Part shown: positions 23,110 to 32,461 of the stretch, piece after piece
Layout: each line of letters opens with the position of its first letter
Position numbering within the stretch: position 1 is the stretch's first letter
DNA from: Streptomyces longhuiensis
Lineage (GTDB): Bacteria; Actinomycetota; Actinomycetes; Streptomycetales; Streptomycetaceae
Direction: 5' to 3'
NCBI RefSeq assembly: GCF_020616555.1
Contig: NZ_CP085174.1
Coordinates: 1-64,000 of the forward strand
Length of the DNA: 64,000 nucleotides
Translations under genes and position numbers: made by a program
Notes under the pieces: model-generated
What the model saw: only the letters and a program-made list of their open reading frames with translations
What the model was told of the DNA's origin: nothing
Database searches by the model: none

Positions 23110-24465
23110 TCAGGAGACCTTGCGTAGCGAGGGGCCTTCGGCGCTCAGGTCTTGCCTGTAGGCGGGCAGGTCCTTGGGGTTGAGGTCGCGGAAGCCCTTG
23201 CCGTGGTTGTCGAGGACGGTGGTGCCTGTCTTGCCGTCCGCGACCCATTGCAGGGTGACGGTGTAGGTGCAGTCCTTGTTCGGTCCGCAGCCCTTGACCG
23301 GGGTGAGTTTGAAGACTTCCGGATCGCTGAGGGAAATCTTGTAGGGGAACTTCACGGCGGGGGTGACCTTGCCGAAGTTGTCAGCAGGCTTCGCCGTGTA
23401 GGTCGGCGGGGTGCGGGACAGGTCGAGATCGAAGTTGCGTACCTCGACTCCGCCGCCACACTCGCCGTACGAGACGACGATGCCGTGGGTGGGTGCCGGT
23501 TCGCGGGAGGTGACCTGCACGCGCATGCCGGTCAGGATCACGCTCTGCTGGGTGCGGCCCTGGATGGTCGCCTCCACCGCCTCGCCCAGGGGGACGGCGT
23601 TCTGCGGGGGCGCCGGAATCGCGGTCTGTGCGGCGCGATACTGGTCGGGAGTTCCGTCGAAGTAGGCCGAGCCGCACACATCGTGCAGGTTCTGTGCCTG
23701 CACGGCCAGGGGCGGCCGGCCCCTCCAGGCGTCTTCGTCCGCGGCGGCTCCCCCGGACGGCGAGGACGGGCGGGCGCTGTCGGACCCCTTCGTCGTCCGC
23801 TGCGTCGATGTGCTGGTCGGCGAGGTGGGGCCCGCGGCATGGTCCCCCGTGTCCTGGCTGGCTGAGGCGCCGTGGTCGAAGGGGTCGGTGAGCACGAGCG
23901 CCGTGATACCGAAGGCGACGACTGCTGCGAACGCGCCGGCTCCCAAGATCACCGGTAACCGGTACCTGGTCCCGCCCTGGGCGGGGACGGGCAGCGGCTC
24001 CACGCCAGTGGAGTCAAGGGGGGCAGTTGCAACGGGCAGTGGGTCCACGCCAGCGGAGTCAAGGCGAGCAGTTGCAACGGGCAGCGGGGGAACCGCGCCG
24101 CCGTCGGCCGCGCCCGCCTGCCCCGACTCTGCCGGGACGTCGCTCTGGGCGCGTTCTTGCCTCTGCCGGCGTTCCAGCTCATCGCGCCGGTTCCGTGCCT
24201 GGGCGTACAGACGGTCGGCCTCCCCCGCCGCCTCCCGCCCACCAAGGGCCCGCGCGATCGCGACGACCGTCTCATACCGGGGAAAGCCCCGGCCCTTGAA
24301 CGTGTTGGTCAACGTGGACATCGACAGCGACGAGGTCGCATCGTTCGCCCGGATCCTATCGATGATCACCTGATAGGCCGGGGCCCCGTTGCTGTTGCGC
24401 AACTCCCCGAGCCACCGCGCCAGATCCTGACCCGGATCCTGTGGCGGTTCACTCTTCCCGCTCAC
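23110..24465 (-). CDS. HTH-transmembrane protein with exported domain
   Basis: 451 residues from the GTG at 24465, chosen because GAGGGGG lies six bases upstream. The N-terminal ~95 residues look like the DNA-binding HTH of Streptomyces membrane regulators (STLTNTFKGRGFPRYETVVA). A linker contains repeats of PLPVATAxLDSxGV. A transmembrane helix (LPVILGAGAFAAVVAFGITA) follows, then a serine/threonine-rich stretch and an extracytoplasmic domain with four or five cysteines (DVCGSAYFDG, SYGECGGGVEV, KGCGPNKDC). It could transmit an outside signal to a cytoplasmic HTH. No partner kinase or sigma gene is near. Confidence 0.65.
   Translation of the reverse strand: MSGKSEPPQDPGQDLARWLGELRNSNGAPAYQVIIDRIRANDATSSLSMSTLTNTFKGRGFPRYETVVAIARALGGREAAGEADRLYAQARNRRDELERRQRQERAQSDVPAESGQAGAADGGAVPPLPVATARLDSAGVDPLPVATAPLDSTGVEPLPVPAQGGTRYRLPVILGAGAFAAVVAFGITALVLTDPFDHGASASQDTGDHAAGPTSPTSTSTQRTTKGSDSARPSSPSGGAAADEDAWRGRPPLAVQAQNLHDVCGSAYFDGTPDQYRAAQTAIPAPPQNAVPLGEAVEATIQGRTQQSVILTGMRVQVTSREPAPTHGIVVSYGECGGGVEVRNFDLDLSRTPPTYTAKPADNFGKVTPAVKFPYKISLSDPEVFKLTPVKGCGPNKDCTYTVTLQWVADGKTGTTVLDNHGKGFRDLNPKDLPAYRQDLSAEGPSLRKVS
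23998..24095. repeat. Short tandem repeat in the HTH-TM gene linker
   Basis: Two and a half units of about 51 bases (TTGCAACGGGCAGTGGGTCC and TTGCAACGGGCAGCGGGGGA begin successive units) encode PLPVATAxLDSxGVxP. It may vary in copy number. Confidence 0.5.
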
Positions 24466-24681
24466 CCGCAACCCCCTCAACTACCGTGATTCCACGTCAG
24501 GTTAGCCCCGGCAGACCCCGCACGGCAGAGGCCGGCTGTTCAGCGTTCTTCAACGGTTTTCAGAGACCTTCAATGACCTTCAGACCAGCGGACAAGGCCA
24601 GGTCACGGCGGTGAACTGAGGACATCCCCTCAGCCCGGCTGCCGCCCGAACGCGGCACGCCCTCACCTGCCCGGAGGCACC

Positions 24682-24990
24682 GTGACCGCCGACCGCAACC
24701 AGTCCCGCCACCACCACAACACCCCCTGGTGGGAACACGTCTGCGCCCGCGACGTACTGCGGGTCATCGCCGCCTGGGACCACCTGCGCACCCTCATCCC
24801 CGCCGACACCCCACACCCCTCCCGCTACCTCCACCACCACACCCGCCTCGCCCTCCACCTCCTACGCGACCTGCAACAGGTCCGCACCGTCTGCGCCCAC
24901 CCCCACATCCGCACCCTCACCCAGACCGACCTCGACCGCGCCCTCACCACCGCCTACCACGCCATCGCCCGCCTCAACGAGCACCCCTGA
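24682..24990 (+). CDS. Hypothetical histidine-rich protein, 102 residues
   Basis: GTG at 24682 has CGGAGG upstream. The protein starts MTADRNQSRHHHNTPWWEHV and continues with CARDVLRVIAAWDHLRTLIP, a histidine-rich stretch (PSRYLHHHTRLALHLLRDLQ) and a C-terminal helix. The DNA is very C-rich in this frame, and the opposite strand gives only a glycine/valine shadow. No family recognised; metal binding is possible from the histidines. Confidence 0.5.
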   Translation: MTADRNQSRHHHNTPWWEHVCARDVLRVIAAWDHLRTLIPADTPHPSRYLHHHTRLALHLLRDLQQVRTVCAHPHIRTLTQTDLDRALTTAYHAIARLNEHP

Positions 24991-25232
24991 CCACCGCACA
25001 CGCCCTGGGTGATCCGCACGGATCACCCGTGCCCAGCCCCGCCCGTCGCGCCGCCACAGACGACGGTGCAACTAGTCCCGAAACGCCCTGCCCCCACCGG
25101 ATCTCGCGCTCTGCGGCAGGGGGCCAGGTCACGACTTGGAAAGGCCAGGGGGCCAGGGGCCGCCCGCCCACGAGGGACAGTGCCGGGCGGTCGATGGGCA
25201 ACCGGCTGCACACGTCGCCGGCCGCGATGCGC

Positions 25233-25252
25233 GTGTCTCGCGTGCGAGACAC
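25233..25252. promoter_or_regulatory. Stand-alone 20-bp palindrome
   Basis: GTGTCTCGCGTGCGAGACAC, identical in its core to the palindrome inside the HTH genes, but here outside any HTH copy. No homologous flanking sequence remains, which favours a binding site over a gene remnant. Confidence 0.45.
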
Positions 25253-25262
25253 TCCGGTGCGG

Positions 25263-25500
25263 CTAACCGGTCCGCTGCTCTTCCTCGTTCAGCTGACCCA
25301 GCAGCGCGCCGTACTCCTCGGGAAACTGCTCCCGCAGCAGCACCACAGGCTCGCGCACCTGTCACGAAGTTGGGCCCGGTCATCTTGTGGTGAAGGTGCC
25401 GAACGATGAACCCCGGACTGTCGTACGGCAGCCTCTTCGGCTGACCGTCGCCCCCCTCCGCGTCGGCGGGCGGCTGCTCCTCGGGCGAGGTGTAAACGCC
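25263..25500 (-). pseudogene. Frameshifted small gene
   Basis: One frame encodes VNGVYTSPEEQPPADAEGGD, then SPGFIVRHLHHKMTGPNFV. After a one-base slip another frame continues VREPVVLLREQFPEEYGALL and ends EEEQRTG. The two pieces join naturally, so a single gene of about 80 residues was probably broken. Product unknown. Confidence 0.4.
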
Positions 25501-25652
25501 GTTTACGGTCTGCGAGGCACGAGGCCCCTTGCTCCGTTTGCTGCGACACAGTCGCGCACGCGTATCGCCACCGCATAATTGCGACTTTTGTCTGGTTTTG
25601 TGCTGAGTGCTGAGGCTGCCTGTCGGGCGGCCCTGGAATTGTTCGGAGACGC

Positions 25653-26510
25653 ATGATGCGTAAGACAGTTGTCGCTGTCGCCCTGGCCGCCCTCGCGGCC
25701 ACCGCCGCCCCGGCAGCCGCCGCCGTCCAGGCCCCCGTCGGCTGGGGCAGTGCCGGCAAGGGCCTGTACAGCGTGGGCCTGACCAAGGACCAACGCCTGG
25801 TCGGCTTCGACGTGCGCACTCCCGGCGACACGTGGGACCTGGGCCGGATCAGTGGCCTGTCCGGTGACCGCACGCTGATCGGGATCGACTTCCGCGTGCA
25901 GAACGGCAAGCTCTACGGTGTCGGCAACGCCGGCGGCATCTACACCATCAACAGCAGCGCCAAGGCGGTGAAGGTCTCCCGGCTGACCGTCGCCCTTTCT
26001 GGCAAGAACTTCGGAGTGGACTTCAACCCGGCTGCGAACCGCCTGCGGGTCATCAGCGACACCGGCCAGAACCTGCGGCACAACATCGACGACCCTGCCG
26101 CGCCGTTCACCACCACCGTCGACGGCACGCTGACCAACCCCACGACCCCGCCGACCACGGCACTGGGAGTGACCGGGGCCGCCTACACGAACAACGACCT
26201 CAACACGGCGACCGCGACCACGCTGTTCGACATCGACACCGTCAACGACCGCGTCGCGGTGCAGTCCCCCGCGAACGCGGGCAACCTCGCCCCCACCGGC
26301 AACCTCGGCGTCAACGCCGGCCCCTCGGCCGGCTTCGACATCTACTACAACCGGAAAACCGGGGACAACAAAGGCTTCGCCTCACTGAGCACCTCAGGCA
26401 AATACCGCTTCTACAGCGTCAACGTCCTCAACGGCCAGACCAACAACCTCGGCGTCTTCCCCGCGAACCGGCAGGTCTTCGACATCGCCCTGCCCCTCGA
26501 CCAGAACTGA
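25653..26510 (+). CDS. Secreted DUF4394 protein
   Basis: 285 residues. Signal peptide MMRKTVVAVALAALAATAAP ending at AAAA. The rest is one DUF4394 domain, recognisable from repeated strands: GLTKDQRLVGFDVRTPG, DFRVQNGKLYGVGNAGGIY, GVDFNPAANRLRVISDTGQN, and AAYTNNDLNTATATTLFDID. The family forms a beta-propeller-like or beta-rich fold and is exported; its ligand is not known. The gene has its own terminator at 26773-26810 some 260 bases downstream and no operon partner. Confidence 0.85.
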   Translation: MMRKTVVAVALAALAATAAPAAAAVQAPVGWGSAGKGLYSVGLTKDQRLVGFDVRTPGDTWDLGRISGLSGDRTLIGIDFRVQNGKLYGVGNAGGIYTINSSAKAVKVSRLTVALSGKNFGVDFNPAANRLRVISDTGQNLRHNIDDPAAPFTTTVDGTLTNPTTPPTTALGVTGAAYTNNDLNTATATTLFDIDTVNDRVAVQSPANAGNLAPTGNLGVNAGPSAGFDIYYNRKTGDNKGFASLSTSGKYRFYSVNVLNGQTNNLGVFPANRQVFDIALPLDQN

Positions 26511-26772
26511 ACCAAGCCGGCGCTTTGGGGCCGGGCACCGCTCAAGCGGAGCCCGGCCCCCAGCGCATTCTCCAGCACGCCACACTCCCGCCCGCCGCAC
26601 AGACGTGCCGGCCACCGACCATCACCTGCAACGTCATCCAGGCGCGCTCACCACCGGCAGGCACCCTCTCCTCCTCCACCGCCCCGATCGACTCCGGCCA
26701 CACCTTTCTCGACATCAAGGCCTCCCCTGCCGCCGCGGTCACCGGACAGCTCCCCACATCCAAGGAAATACG

Positions 26773-26810
26773 TTCAGGGCTGTACCCGCCTCAGCGGGTA
26801 CAGCCCTGAA
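26773..26810. terminator. 17-bp stem-loop terminator
   Basis: TTCAGGGCTGTACCCGC (26773-26789) and GCGGGTACAGCCCTGAA (26794-26810) pair around CTCA. It lies between two convergent genes (ends at 26510 and 26844) and can serve both. Confidence 0.8.
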
Positions 26811-26843
26811 GATTCAAACGGTTACCGCGGGTGGGTAGTCAGG

Positions 26844-28712
26844 TCAGCCGGTGTGGGCCTTGCTGTGCGCCGTGCCGGTCGCGCGTGCGGTGCCGGAGTC
26901 GCCGCCGCGGGCACCGTGGCCGCCATCAGTCCAGGACGTGTTCCACGCGTCACCCGAGTCACCGGTCTTGCCGGTCATGCCCGAGTCACCGGACGTGGCC
27001 CAGGCGCCCTGCTTGCTGTCGTGGTGCTTCCAGGCGCCGTGGTGGCCGCCCCGGTTCTGGCCGCCGAGGATGGCGATGGTGCCGGCCTGGTTGCCGCCGG
27101 TGGCCCCGGAGTCACCCGAGTCACCGCTGTTCCCGGACTGGGCCTTGTTGCTGCTGGTGGCGTTGCCGCCGTCCCCGCCACGGCCGGTGCCGCCCGAGCG
27201 GGCGCCGGTGCGGTTGTCGGCCTGCGAGGAAGCGTTGCTGCTGCTGGAACGCTCGTGGTGACGGGTCCAGCCCCAGCGATGCGAAGACGTCTGCTGCTTG
27301 GCATCGGACATGCTGTGCGCCGTGCCGGTGGCGTGCGCCGGGCCGGAGTCGCCGCCGCGGGCCCCGTTGCCGCCGGTCGTCCAGGACTTGTTCCACGCGT
27401 CACCCGTGCTGCCGGTGTCGCCGGTCATGCCCGAGTCGCCGGAGGTCGCGGAGGCCTTCGAGCCGCCGCTCATCCAGCTGTGGCCCCAGTCCGAGGCGCC
27501 CCAGCCGTGGCCACCGCCGTGGCGCCCGCCACGGTGCTCGTTGCCGCCGAGGATCGCGATGGTGCCGGCCTGGTTGCCGCCGGTGGCCCCGGAGTCACCC
27601 GAGTTACCGCTGTTGCCGGGCTGGGCCTGGTTGTTGCTGGTGGCGTTGCCGCCGTCCCCGCCGCGGCCGGTGTCGCCCGAGCGGGCGCCGGTGCGGTTGT
27701 CGGCCTGCGAGGAAGCGTCGCTGCTGCTGGAACCGCCGTGGCCCCAGCTGCTGCCGAAGGCGGGCAGGATTCGGTACTGGCCTTCACGGCCCCAGCTGCG
27801 CTGCTCCGACCACGCGGCAGCGTTCGCCATACCCATGGCGTGGGCCGGGCCGGAATCCCCGCCGCGGCCACCCCAGCCGCCCGACGTCCAGGACTCATTC
27901 GACGCATTACCCGAGTCACCGGTGTCGCCGGTGTCGCCCGAGTCGCCCGACGTGGCCGAGGCCTCACACCGCGCGAGGATGCAGATGTTCCCAGCCTGGT
28001 TCCCCCCGGTCGAACCGGAGTTGCCCGAGTTGCCGGTGTTCCCGGACTGGGCGTGGTTGTTGCTGGTGGCGTTGCCGCCGTCCCCGCCACGGCCGGTGTC
28101 ACCCGAGGCCGCACCCGACTGGTTGTGCGCGGAGGCGCTGCTGTCCGTGCTGCCCTTGCCGCCGCTGTGCCGGCCGGAGCTGTTCGACTTCGCAGCGGAG
28201 GCGGCGTGGCTGGAGCCGTGCGCCTTCGCCGGGCCGGAGTCCCCGCCGCGGCCGGCGTCGCCGCCACTCGTGTGGGAGGAGTTGGAGGCGGTGCCGGAGT
28301 CGCCCGTCTTCCCGGTGTCTCCGGAGTTGCCGGAGGAGGCATGGGCGGTGCAGTCCGCGAGGATGCAGATGTTCCCGGCCCTGTTCCCGCCGGTCGAACC
28401 GGAGTTGCCCGAGTTGCCGGTGTTCCCCGACTGCGCCTTGTTGCTGCTGGAGGCGTTGCCTCCGTCGCCGCCACGGCCGGTGTCGCCCGTGTGGGCGCCG
28501 GACTTGTTCGACGCGGAAGCGTCGGCCGCCGGACCGAACGGGCTCTTGCCCTGCTGATGTCCGCCGCCGAGCAGACCGTCGACGACGGTGGTGATGCCGC
28601 CGCGCTCGTGCTGCGCCGGCTGCTCGGAAGCCTGCGCAGCGGCCTGACCCAGGAAGAAGATTCCGCCGGAGGCTGCCGCGACCACCAGGCCGCGCTTGAG
28701 GTTCACGTTCAT
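26844..28712 (-). CDS. Exported glycine/serine-rich repeat protein
   Basis: 622 residues from the ATG at 28712. Signal peptide MNVNLKRGLVVAAASGGIFF then LGQAAAQA. The mature part has four long repeats, each starting (S/T)GDTGRGGDGGNAxSxNxA, then QSGNxGNSG and GGNQAGNICILA or GTIAILGG. They alternate with a second unit, SGDSGxTGxTGDSGxAxN and ARGGDSGPAxA. It resembles PE-PGRS-like or collagen-like surface proteins by composition only. It likely coats the cell or spore surface. A long plus-strand open frame over this region (26853-29627) is a composition artefact. Confidence 0.75.
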   Translation of the reverse strand: MNVNLKRGLVVAAASGGIFFLGQAAAQASEQPAQHERGGITTVVDGLLGGGHQQGKSPFGPAADASASNKSGAHTGDTGRGGDGGNASSSNKAQSGNTGNSGNSGSTGGNRAGNICILADCTAHASSGNSGDTGKTGDSGTASNSSHTSGGDAGRGGDSGPAKAHGSSHAASAAKSNSSGRHSGGKGSTDSSASAHNQSGAASGDTGRGGDGGNATSNNHAQSGNTGNSGNSGSTGGNQAGNICILARCEASATSGDSGDTGDTGDSGNASNESWTSGGWGGRGGDSGPAHAMGMANAAAWSEQRSWGREGQYRILPAFGSSWGHGGSSSSDASSQADNRTGARSGDTGRGGDGGNATSNNQAQPGNSGNSGDSGATGGNQAGTIAILGGNEHRGGRHGGGHGWGASDWGHSWMSGGSKASATSGDSGMTGDTGSTGDAWNKSWTTGGNGARGGDSGPAHATGTAHSMSDAKQQTSSHRWGWTRHHERSSSSNASSQADNRTGARSGGTGRGGDGGNATSSNKAQSGNSGDSGDSGATGGNQAGTIAILGGQNRGGHHGAWKHHDSKQGAWATSGDSGMTGKTGDSGDAWNTSWTDGGHGARGGDSGTARATGTAHSKAHTG

Positions 28713-28840
28713 GAGAATCTGCGTCCCTTTTCGAGAAGCCCAAACACCCCGCTCGAACCGCCGAACCGTCGGCAGCAGGAGGGCGCTGGACAGGAAGTGG
28801 CACACGCCGTGTGCCCTGGTCCGTCGCTACTCGAGGAACG

Positions 28841-30103
28841 TCATCCGGGCAGTCGTGGGCCACGGGCGTCGTACAGCAGGCCGGACGCGGCCACGTCCCA
28901 CGCGGTCGATGCCAGCAGCCCGTGCCTCGTATCTGCACAGCCACTCGCGGGGCCGGTCCACAGCAGCGGGCCGAACAAGCCGCCCGAAGGCGAAGAGCCG
29001 CTGCCTGCGGGACCCGCGGGCGTGGTCGCACCGCCCGGCAGACCCTGCGGCATCGTCGACCCGCTGGTGTCCGAACCGGCTTGGCCCGCGGCCGAACCCG
29101 AAGCGCTCGCACCCGGACCGTGCTGCCGGGCCTGCTGCGGGTCCCAGGTATGGGTCGCCGTGGCTGCGGTCGGAATGGTGATGGCGTCTGCTGTGTCTGC
29201 ACCACCGGGGGGAGGCGGTACAGACACAGCGGGCGGCACCACCGGAGACGACTCCACGGGCGGAACAGGGGTGGTGTCGGCCGGCGCCGGGGAGATGCCG
29301 ACGGGTGCGGTCACCTCACCCAGGCCCGCACCACCGGTCACCGGCTCCAGCACCGGATCCAGCGGCTTCGTGACCGGACGCAGCACCGGCCCCGTGACCG
29401 GCGCGAGCACTTCGGCCACCGGGGCCACGACATGCGCGACCGGCTCCGTCACCGGCACAAGCGCCGCCGTCACCGTGGCCAGGGGCTGCGTGAGCGGAGC
29501 CAGCGCACGACCCGCCGGAGCCAGCACCGGCGAAGTCAGCTCCCCCACCGTGCGCCCGACCCCACGAAGGGCACCGTCCGACCCGGCAGGCCTTGCCGCA
29601 GCAGTCTCGCCGTTCGCAGCGCCCTGACGAGGTACCTGGGTCTTCTCCGGCGTCTCGGGCTGAGGCACCGCGGCAGGGGGCCGTTCGGACGAAGCGATGC
29701 CCGGCTTCTTGCTGTCAGCTGAATCGTTGGCCGCCGCACGCGAGAGGGACGGCGCCGAAGCACCGTCCCTCTTCTGGCTACCCGGCAGGCTCGTGGTCTT
29801 GGACGGCTTGTCCACGTGCGTCGACGCTCCGACGCTCTTCACGACACCGACCACACCGGAGACCAGGCCGCCGCCGGATTGCCGCTCACCCCCATGAACA
29901 GAGTCGGCGGCGCTCACGTGTGATGCAGCGGACCGGGGGTCGTGGTCGCCGGCCGAGGCGGAGGCGGAGGATGCGGCGATGAGACCGGCGCCGAAGAAGG
30001 CCCCGGCTATCCCCGTGACGGTCAGGGCCCGGCGCAGCAGACGCGCACGCGGCGAGACGTTGTACGTCTCGTCGCCCCTGCGTCCCGCTATCCGTCCCGG
30101 CAC
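28841..30103 (-). CDS. Exported proline/alanine-rich protein
   Basis: 420 residues from the GTG at 30103, which has GGGAGG upstream. A basic N-terminus (RARLLRRALTVTG) and hydrophobic segment (IAGAFFGAGLIAASSASASA) form a signal peptide. The middle has imperfect repeats: PVLAPAGRALAPLTQPLATV, PVTEPVAHVVAPVAEVLAPV, TGPVLRPVTKPLDPVLEPV. The C-terminus is serine/glycine-rich. No enzymatic motif. It is encoded 128 bases upstream of the glycine-rich gene on the same strand; the two probably form a surface-protein operon. Confidence 0.65.
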   Translation of the reverse strand: MPGRIAGRRGDETYNVSPRARLLRRALTVTGIAGAFFGAGLIAASSASASAGDHDPRSAASHVSAADSVHGGERQSGGGLVSGVVGVVKSVGASTHVDKPSKTTSLPGSQKRDGASAPSLSRAAANDSADSKKPGIASSERPPAAVPQPETPEKTQVPRQGAANGETAAARPAGSDGALRGVGRTVGELTSPVLAPAGRALAPLTQPLATVTAALVPVTEPVAHVVAPVAEVLAPVTGPVLRPVTKPLDPVLEPVTGGAGLGEVTAPVGISPAPADTTPVPPVESSPVVPPAVSVPPPPGGADTADAITIPTAATATHTWDPQQARQHGPGASASGSAAGQAGSDTSGSTMPQGLPGGATTPAGPAGSGSSPSGGLFGPLLWTGPASGCADTRHGLLASTAWDVAASGLLYDARGPRLPG

Positions 30104-30473
30104 CCTCAACCCTCCCGAACCACACCACAGTTGTCGGTCAGTCACAGGCTGATCCGATGCCAATGGGCCAGCGGATTGGTCAGATCAACCGATTGATGGC
30201 GAAGCAGTCCACGCCCGGACGAACTCCCCAGGTCAGGGACCGGCAAGGGCCGGGAGAGGAGGGAGAGCCGTTTCGCGGTCGACGGTGGCGAGAGCCAGGA
30301 ATCGTGTGCCAGAGCACCTGAGGTAGGGCGTCAAGCGATCGCTACAGGCCGCCCCGGCTTCGATGTCGACCTGCGCAGCATCGTGCAGGGCGGGCCGCTC
30401 CCACTGCTCTTGCCGTCGAGCGGCCCGCTCTGTCCCGCCACCGGTCACCTCCAAGCACCCGGCGGCGGGAGTC

Positions 30474-30677
30474 TCAGTCTGCCTGCTTCTCGCCGGGCCG
30501 CCGCGGCCAGCTCGTGCCAGCGCGGAAGCCGTTGGTGAGTGAGCCGCTGTAGAAGTGCCGGTGCACGCCACCGTGACCGGCCGACAGGGTGCAGCGCCGC
30601 GCGCTCTCCGGCTCTCGGACGAAGCAGATGCCGGGAATCTCCACGTATCCCTCCAGCGTCGTCCGCTGCGCGCTCAT
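30474..30677 (-). CDS. Small hypothetical protein, 67 residues
   Basis: MSAQRTTLEGYVEIPGICFV, then ARRCTLSAGHGGVHRHFYSG and RAGTSWPRRPGEKQAD. Two cysteines and four histidines could hold a metal. The ATG overlaps the stop of the upstream gene (ATGA), so the pair is coupled. The 300 bases further down (30164-30473) hold nothing I can support. Confidence 0.55.
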   Translation of the reverse strand: MSAQRTTLEGYVEIPGICFVREPESARRCTLSAGHGGVHRHFYSGSLTNGFRAGTSWPRRPGEKQAD

Positions 30678-30997
30678 CGCCGTACCTGCCGCATCACGAG
30701 ACGGAACCACGTTCCCGGAGCGCAGAGCCCCGGGTCGTCGGTGCACTGCTCGCAGATCGCCGTGTGGTCGAGCTGCGCGGGATACACGCGGCGCATCGCG
30801 CAGGGGCGGCAGCCGCGGGGAAACCAGCGGCCCACGGTGCCGTGGGCGTCCGTCTCCCGCACTCCGAGATCGATAGCGGTGGAATTGTTCAGCGCGACGG
30901 CGCACCACACGCACGCCGCGCCCCGCACCTGTGCCTGCGTCAGGGTGGTGATGGGAGACAGCACAACGGCTGCCAGATCGCCTGTCGTCGTCGCCAT
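30674..30997 (-). CDS. Small cysteine-rich protein, 107 residues
   Basis: Starts MATTTGDLAAVVLSPITTLT. CVWC (29-32), RGCRPC (61-66) and CEQC plus a further cysteine (83-92) suggest a zinc-binding protein, and it lies downstream of an XRE regulator. TACGGT is six bases before the ATG, a leaderless arrangement. Similar cysteine-rich proteins are common in Streptomyces mobile regions, but I cannot name the family. Confidence 0.6.
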   Translation of the reverse strand: MATTTGDLAAVVLSPITTLTQAQVRGAACVWCAVALNNSTAIDLGVRETDAHGTVGRWFPRGCRPCAMRRVYPAQLDHTAICEQCTDDPGLCAPGTWFRLVMRQVRR

Positions 30998-31082
30998 GAC
31001 GGCACCGTAGAAGGCTGCGCGGTGCCGCGTCAGGAAGATTGCGCCGGATTGCTCGGCCTGCTAGGCGGTTGGGGCGGGTTGC

Positions 31083-31925
31083 TCAGGCGGCTGCAATCGC
31101 GGCCCGGGCACGCGCGATGAGGCGGTGCGCCTGGTGTCCGCGGGCGGCGGCCTGGTCGAGCTGATCCCACGTCCGCCCGTACAGGGCGAGGTCGTCGGCA
31201 GAGTCGTACTGCAGCTCGGTGTTGATCGTCTCGACGACGACGCGCTCCTCGTCGAAGATCCAGAACCCATGCTTCGGAGTGAGGGGCATCGGGGCGCCGA
31301 GAGGCACGATGCCGAGCTCGACGGTGGACATGCCGATCAGGCCGGCGAGGCGGTCGAGCTGGCCGGCCATCACCTCGCGGGTGCCGACAACGGCGTGCAA
31401 CGCCGCCTCCCAGAGCAGCACGCGGAACAGCTTGCCCGGCTCGTACAAGACCTCTTGACGGCGCATACGTGCCTGTACAGCAGCGTCGGTGTCCCGTGGG
31501 GAGCGCATCAGTTCGGCGTTCTGCGTCAGGAGTTGGCGTGCGTAGGCGGGGGTCTGGAACAGGCCGGGGATGACGGTGGCCTCGTAGCCTCGCATGGTCG
31601 CGGTGCGCCGGTACTCGACGACGTACCGGTCCTGCACCGGGGCGTGCCCTGAGGAGAGTTGGCGCCGCCAGTGCCGTTGCTGAGACTCCAACCCGCGGAG
31701 CCGGGCCTTCAGCTCGGCCGCCTGCTCAGGCACACCGACAGCCCCGGCCCAGGCTTCCACGTCCTCGTCCGTGGCAGTCTGGCGTCCGTTCTGGAGCCGG
31801 GACACCTTGGAGCGCTGCCAGCCAAGCAGCTCGGCGAGGCTCTTACCGTCGAGGCCGGCCTCGACACGCAGCTCGCGCAGCCGCGCGCCGAGGGCTTCCC
31901 GGCCGTGCTGGAAGTCCGTGCTCAC
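31083..31925 (-). CDS. XRE-family regulator with DUF5753 domain
   Basis: 280 residues from a GTG at 31925. HTH at about 10-60 (LGARLRELRVEAGLDGKSLA, ELLGWQRSKVSRLQNGRQTA). DUF5753-type sensor region from about 95, with YRRTATMRGYEATVIPGLFQ and TPAYARQLL. Proteins of this kind are numerous in Streptomyces and usually pair with a small DUF397 or DUF6879 protein. Here the partner is DUF6879 directly upstream, joined by a GTGA overlap. Confidence 0.85.
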   Translation of the reverse strand: MSTDFQHGREALGARLRELRVEAGLDGKSLAELLGWQRSKVSRLQNGRQTATDEDVEAWAGAVGVPEQAAELKARLRGLESQQRHWRRQLSSGHAPVQDRYVVEYRRTATMRGYEATVIPGLFQTPAYARQLLTQNAELMRSPRDTDAAVQARMRRQEVLYEPGKLFRVLLWEAALHAVVGTREVMAGQLDRLAGLIGMSTVELGIVPLGAPMPLTPKHGFWIFDEERVVVETINTELQYDSADDLALYGRTWDQLDQAAARGHQAHRLIARARAAIAAA

Positions 31926-32458
31926 ACGGACGAACGTACCCGCGCCCACACCTCGGCAGAAGGCCGTGCAGCCGCCTGCGCCGCATCACGGGCCCGGCAC
32001 GCGGCGAGCACCTCGGTGGCGTCGTCGACCAGCTCGACGCCGACCGTGGTATCGGTGTCGTCGATGTGCATGCGCACCAGGGTGCGGGAGTCGAACAGCC
32101 AGAAGTCGTAGTCCGGCAGTTCGAGGCGCACAGCTTCGGCCCGGGGCACAACGCGGATGTCCTCGCCCGCCTCGACGTTCCCGGCGGCCGTGGCCATGAG
32201 GAACCGTTGCCCGTCCGTGGGCGGCTCATCGACGATCCGGACGCGGGAGAACCGCGCCCCCCGCTCGGCCTTGTCCCGCACGTTCACGTTCCACGGGTGA
32301 TCCGGCTCCGGCACGGGGTCGACGCCACGCATGAACGCCTTAAACCGGGCACCGGCCCGGTCGGTGGCGTAGCCGCGGCGGGTCTCCAGCCGGAACGCGG
32401 TGCGCTCGAACTCGGCGAACAGATAGGTGATCTCCTCGAAGGGGATCAGGGACGGCAC
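31922..32458 (-). CDS. DUF6879-family protein
   Basis: 178 residues: MPSLIPFEEITYLFAEFERT, FRLETRRGYATDRAGARFKA and a C-terminal ELPDYDFWLFDSRTLVRMHI. The DFWLFD segment is a hallmark of DUF6879 proteins as I know them; they accompany XRE/DUF5753 regulators and may be their effectors or antagonists. It starts with GTG three bases after the upstream stop and overlaps the regulator gene. Confidence 0.8.
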   Translation of the reverse strand: MPSLIPFEEITYLFAEFERTAFRLETRRGYATDRAGARFKAFMRGVDPVPEPDHPWNVNVRDKAERGARFSRVRIVDEPPTDGQRFLMATAAGNVEAGEDIRVVPRAEAVRLELPDYDFWLFDSRTLVRMHIDDTDTTVGVELVDDATEVLAACRARDAAQAAARPSAEVWARVRSSV

Positions 32459-32461
32459 TGG

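Noticed and set aside
24580..24858. Minus-strand frame opposite the histidine-rich gene
   Set aside because: Glycine/valine-rich shadow; the plus-strand gene has a good GTG and Shine-Dalgarno sequence.
28841..29205. Antisense and out-of-frame readings near the proline-rich protein C-terminus
   Set aside because: No ribosome-binding site and no conservation; explained by composition.
26853..29627. Plus-strand open frame of 924 codons
   Set aside because: It is antisense to two exported proteins with signal peptides and repeats; its glycine/alanine/valine composition is the mirror of their codon bias.
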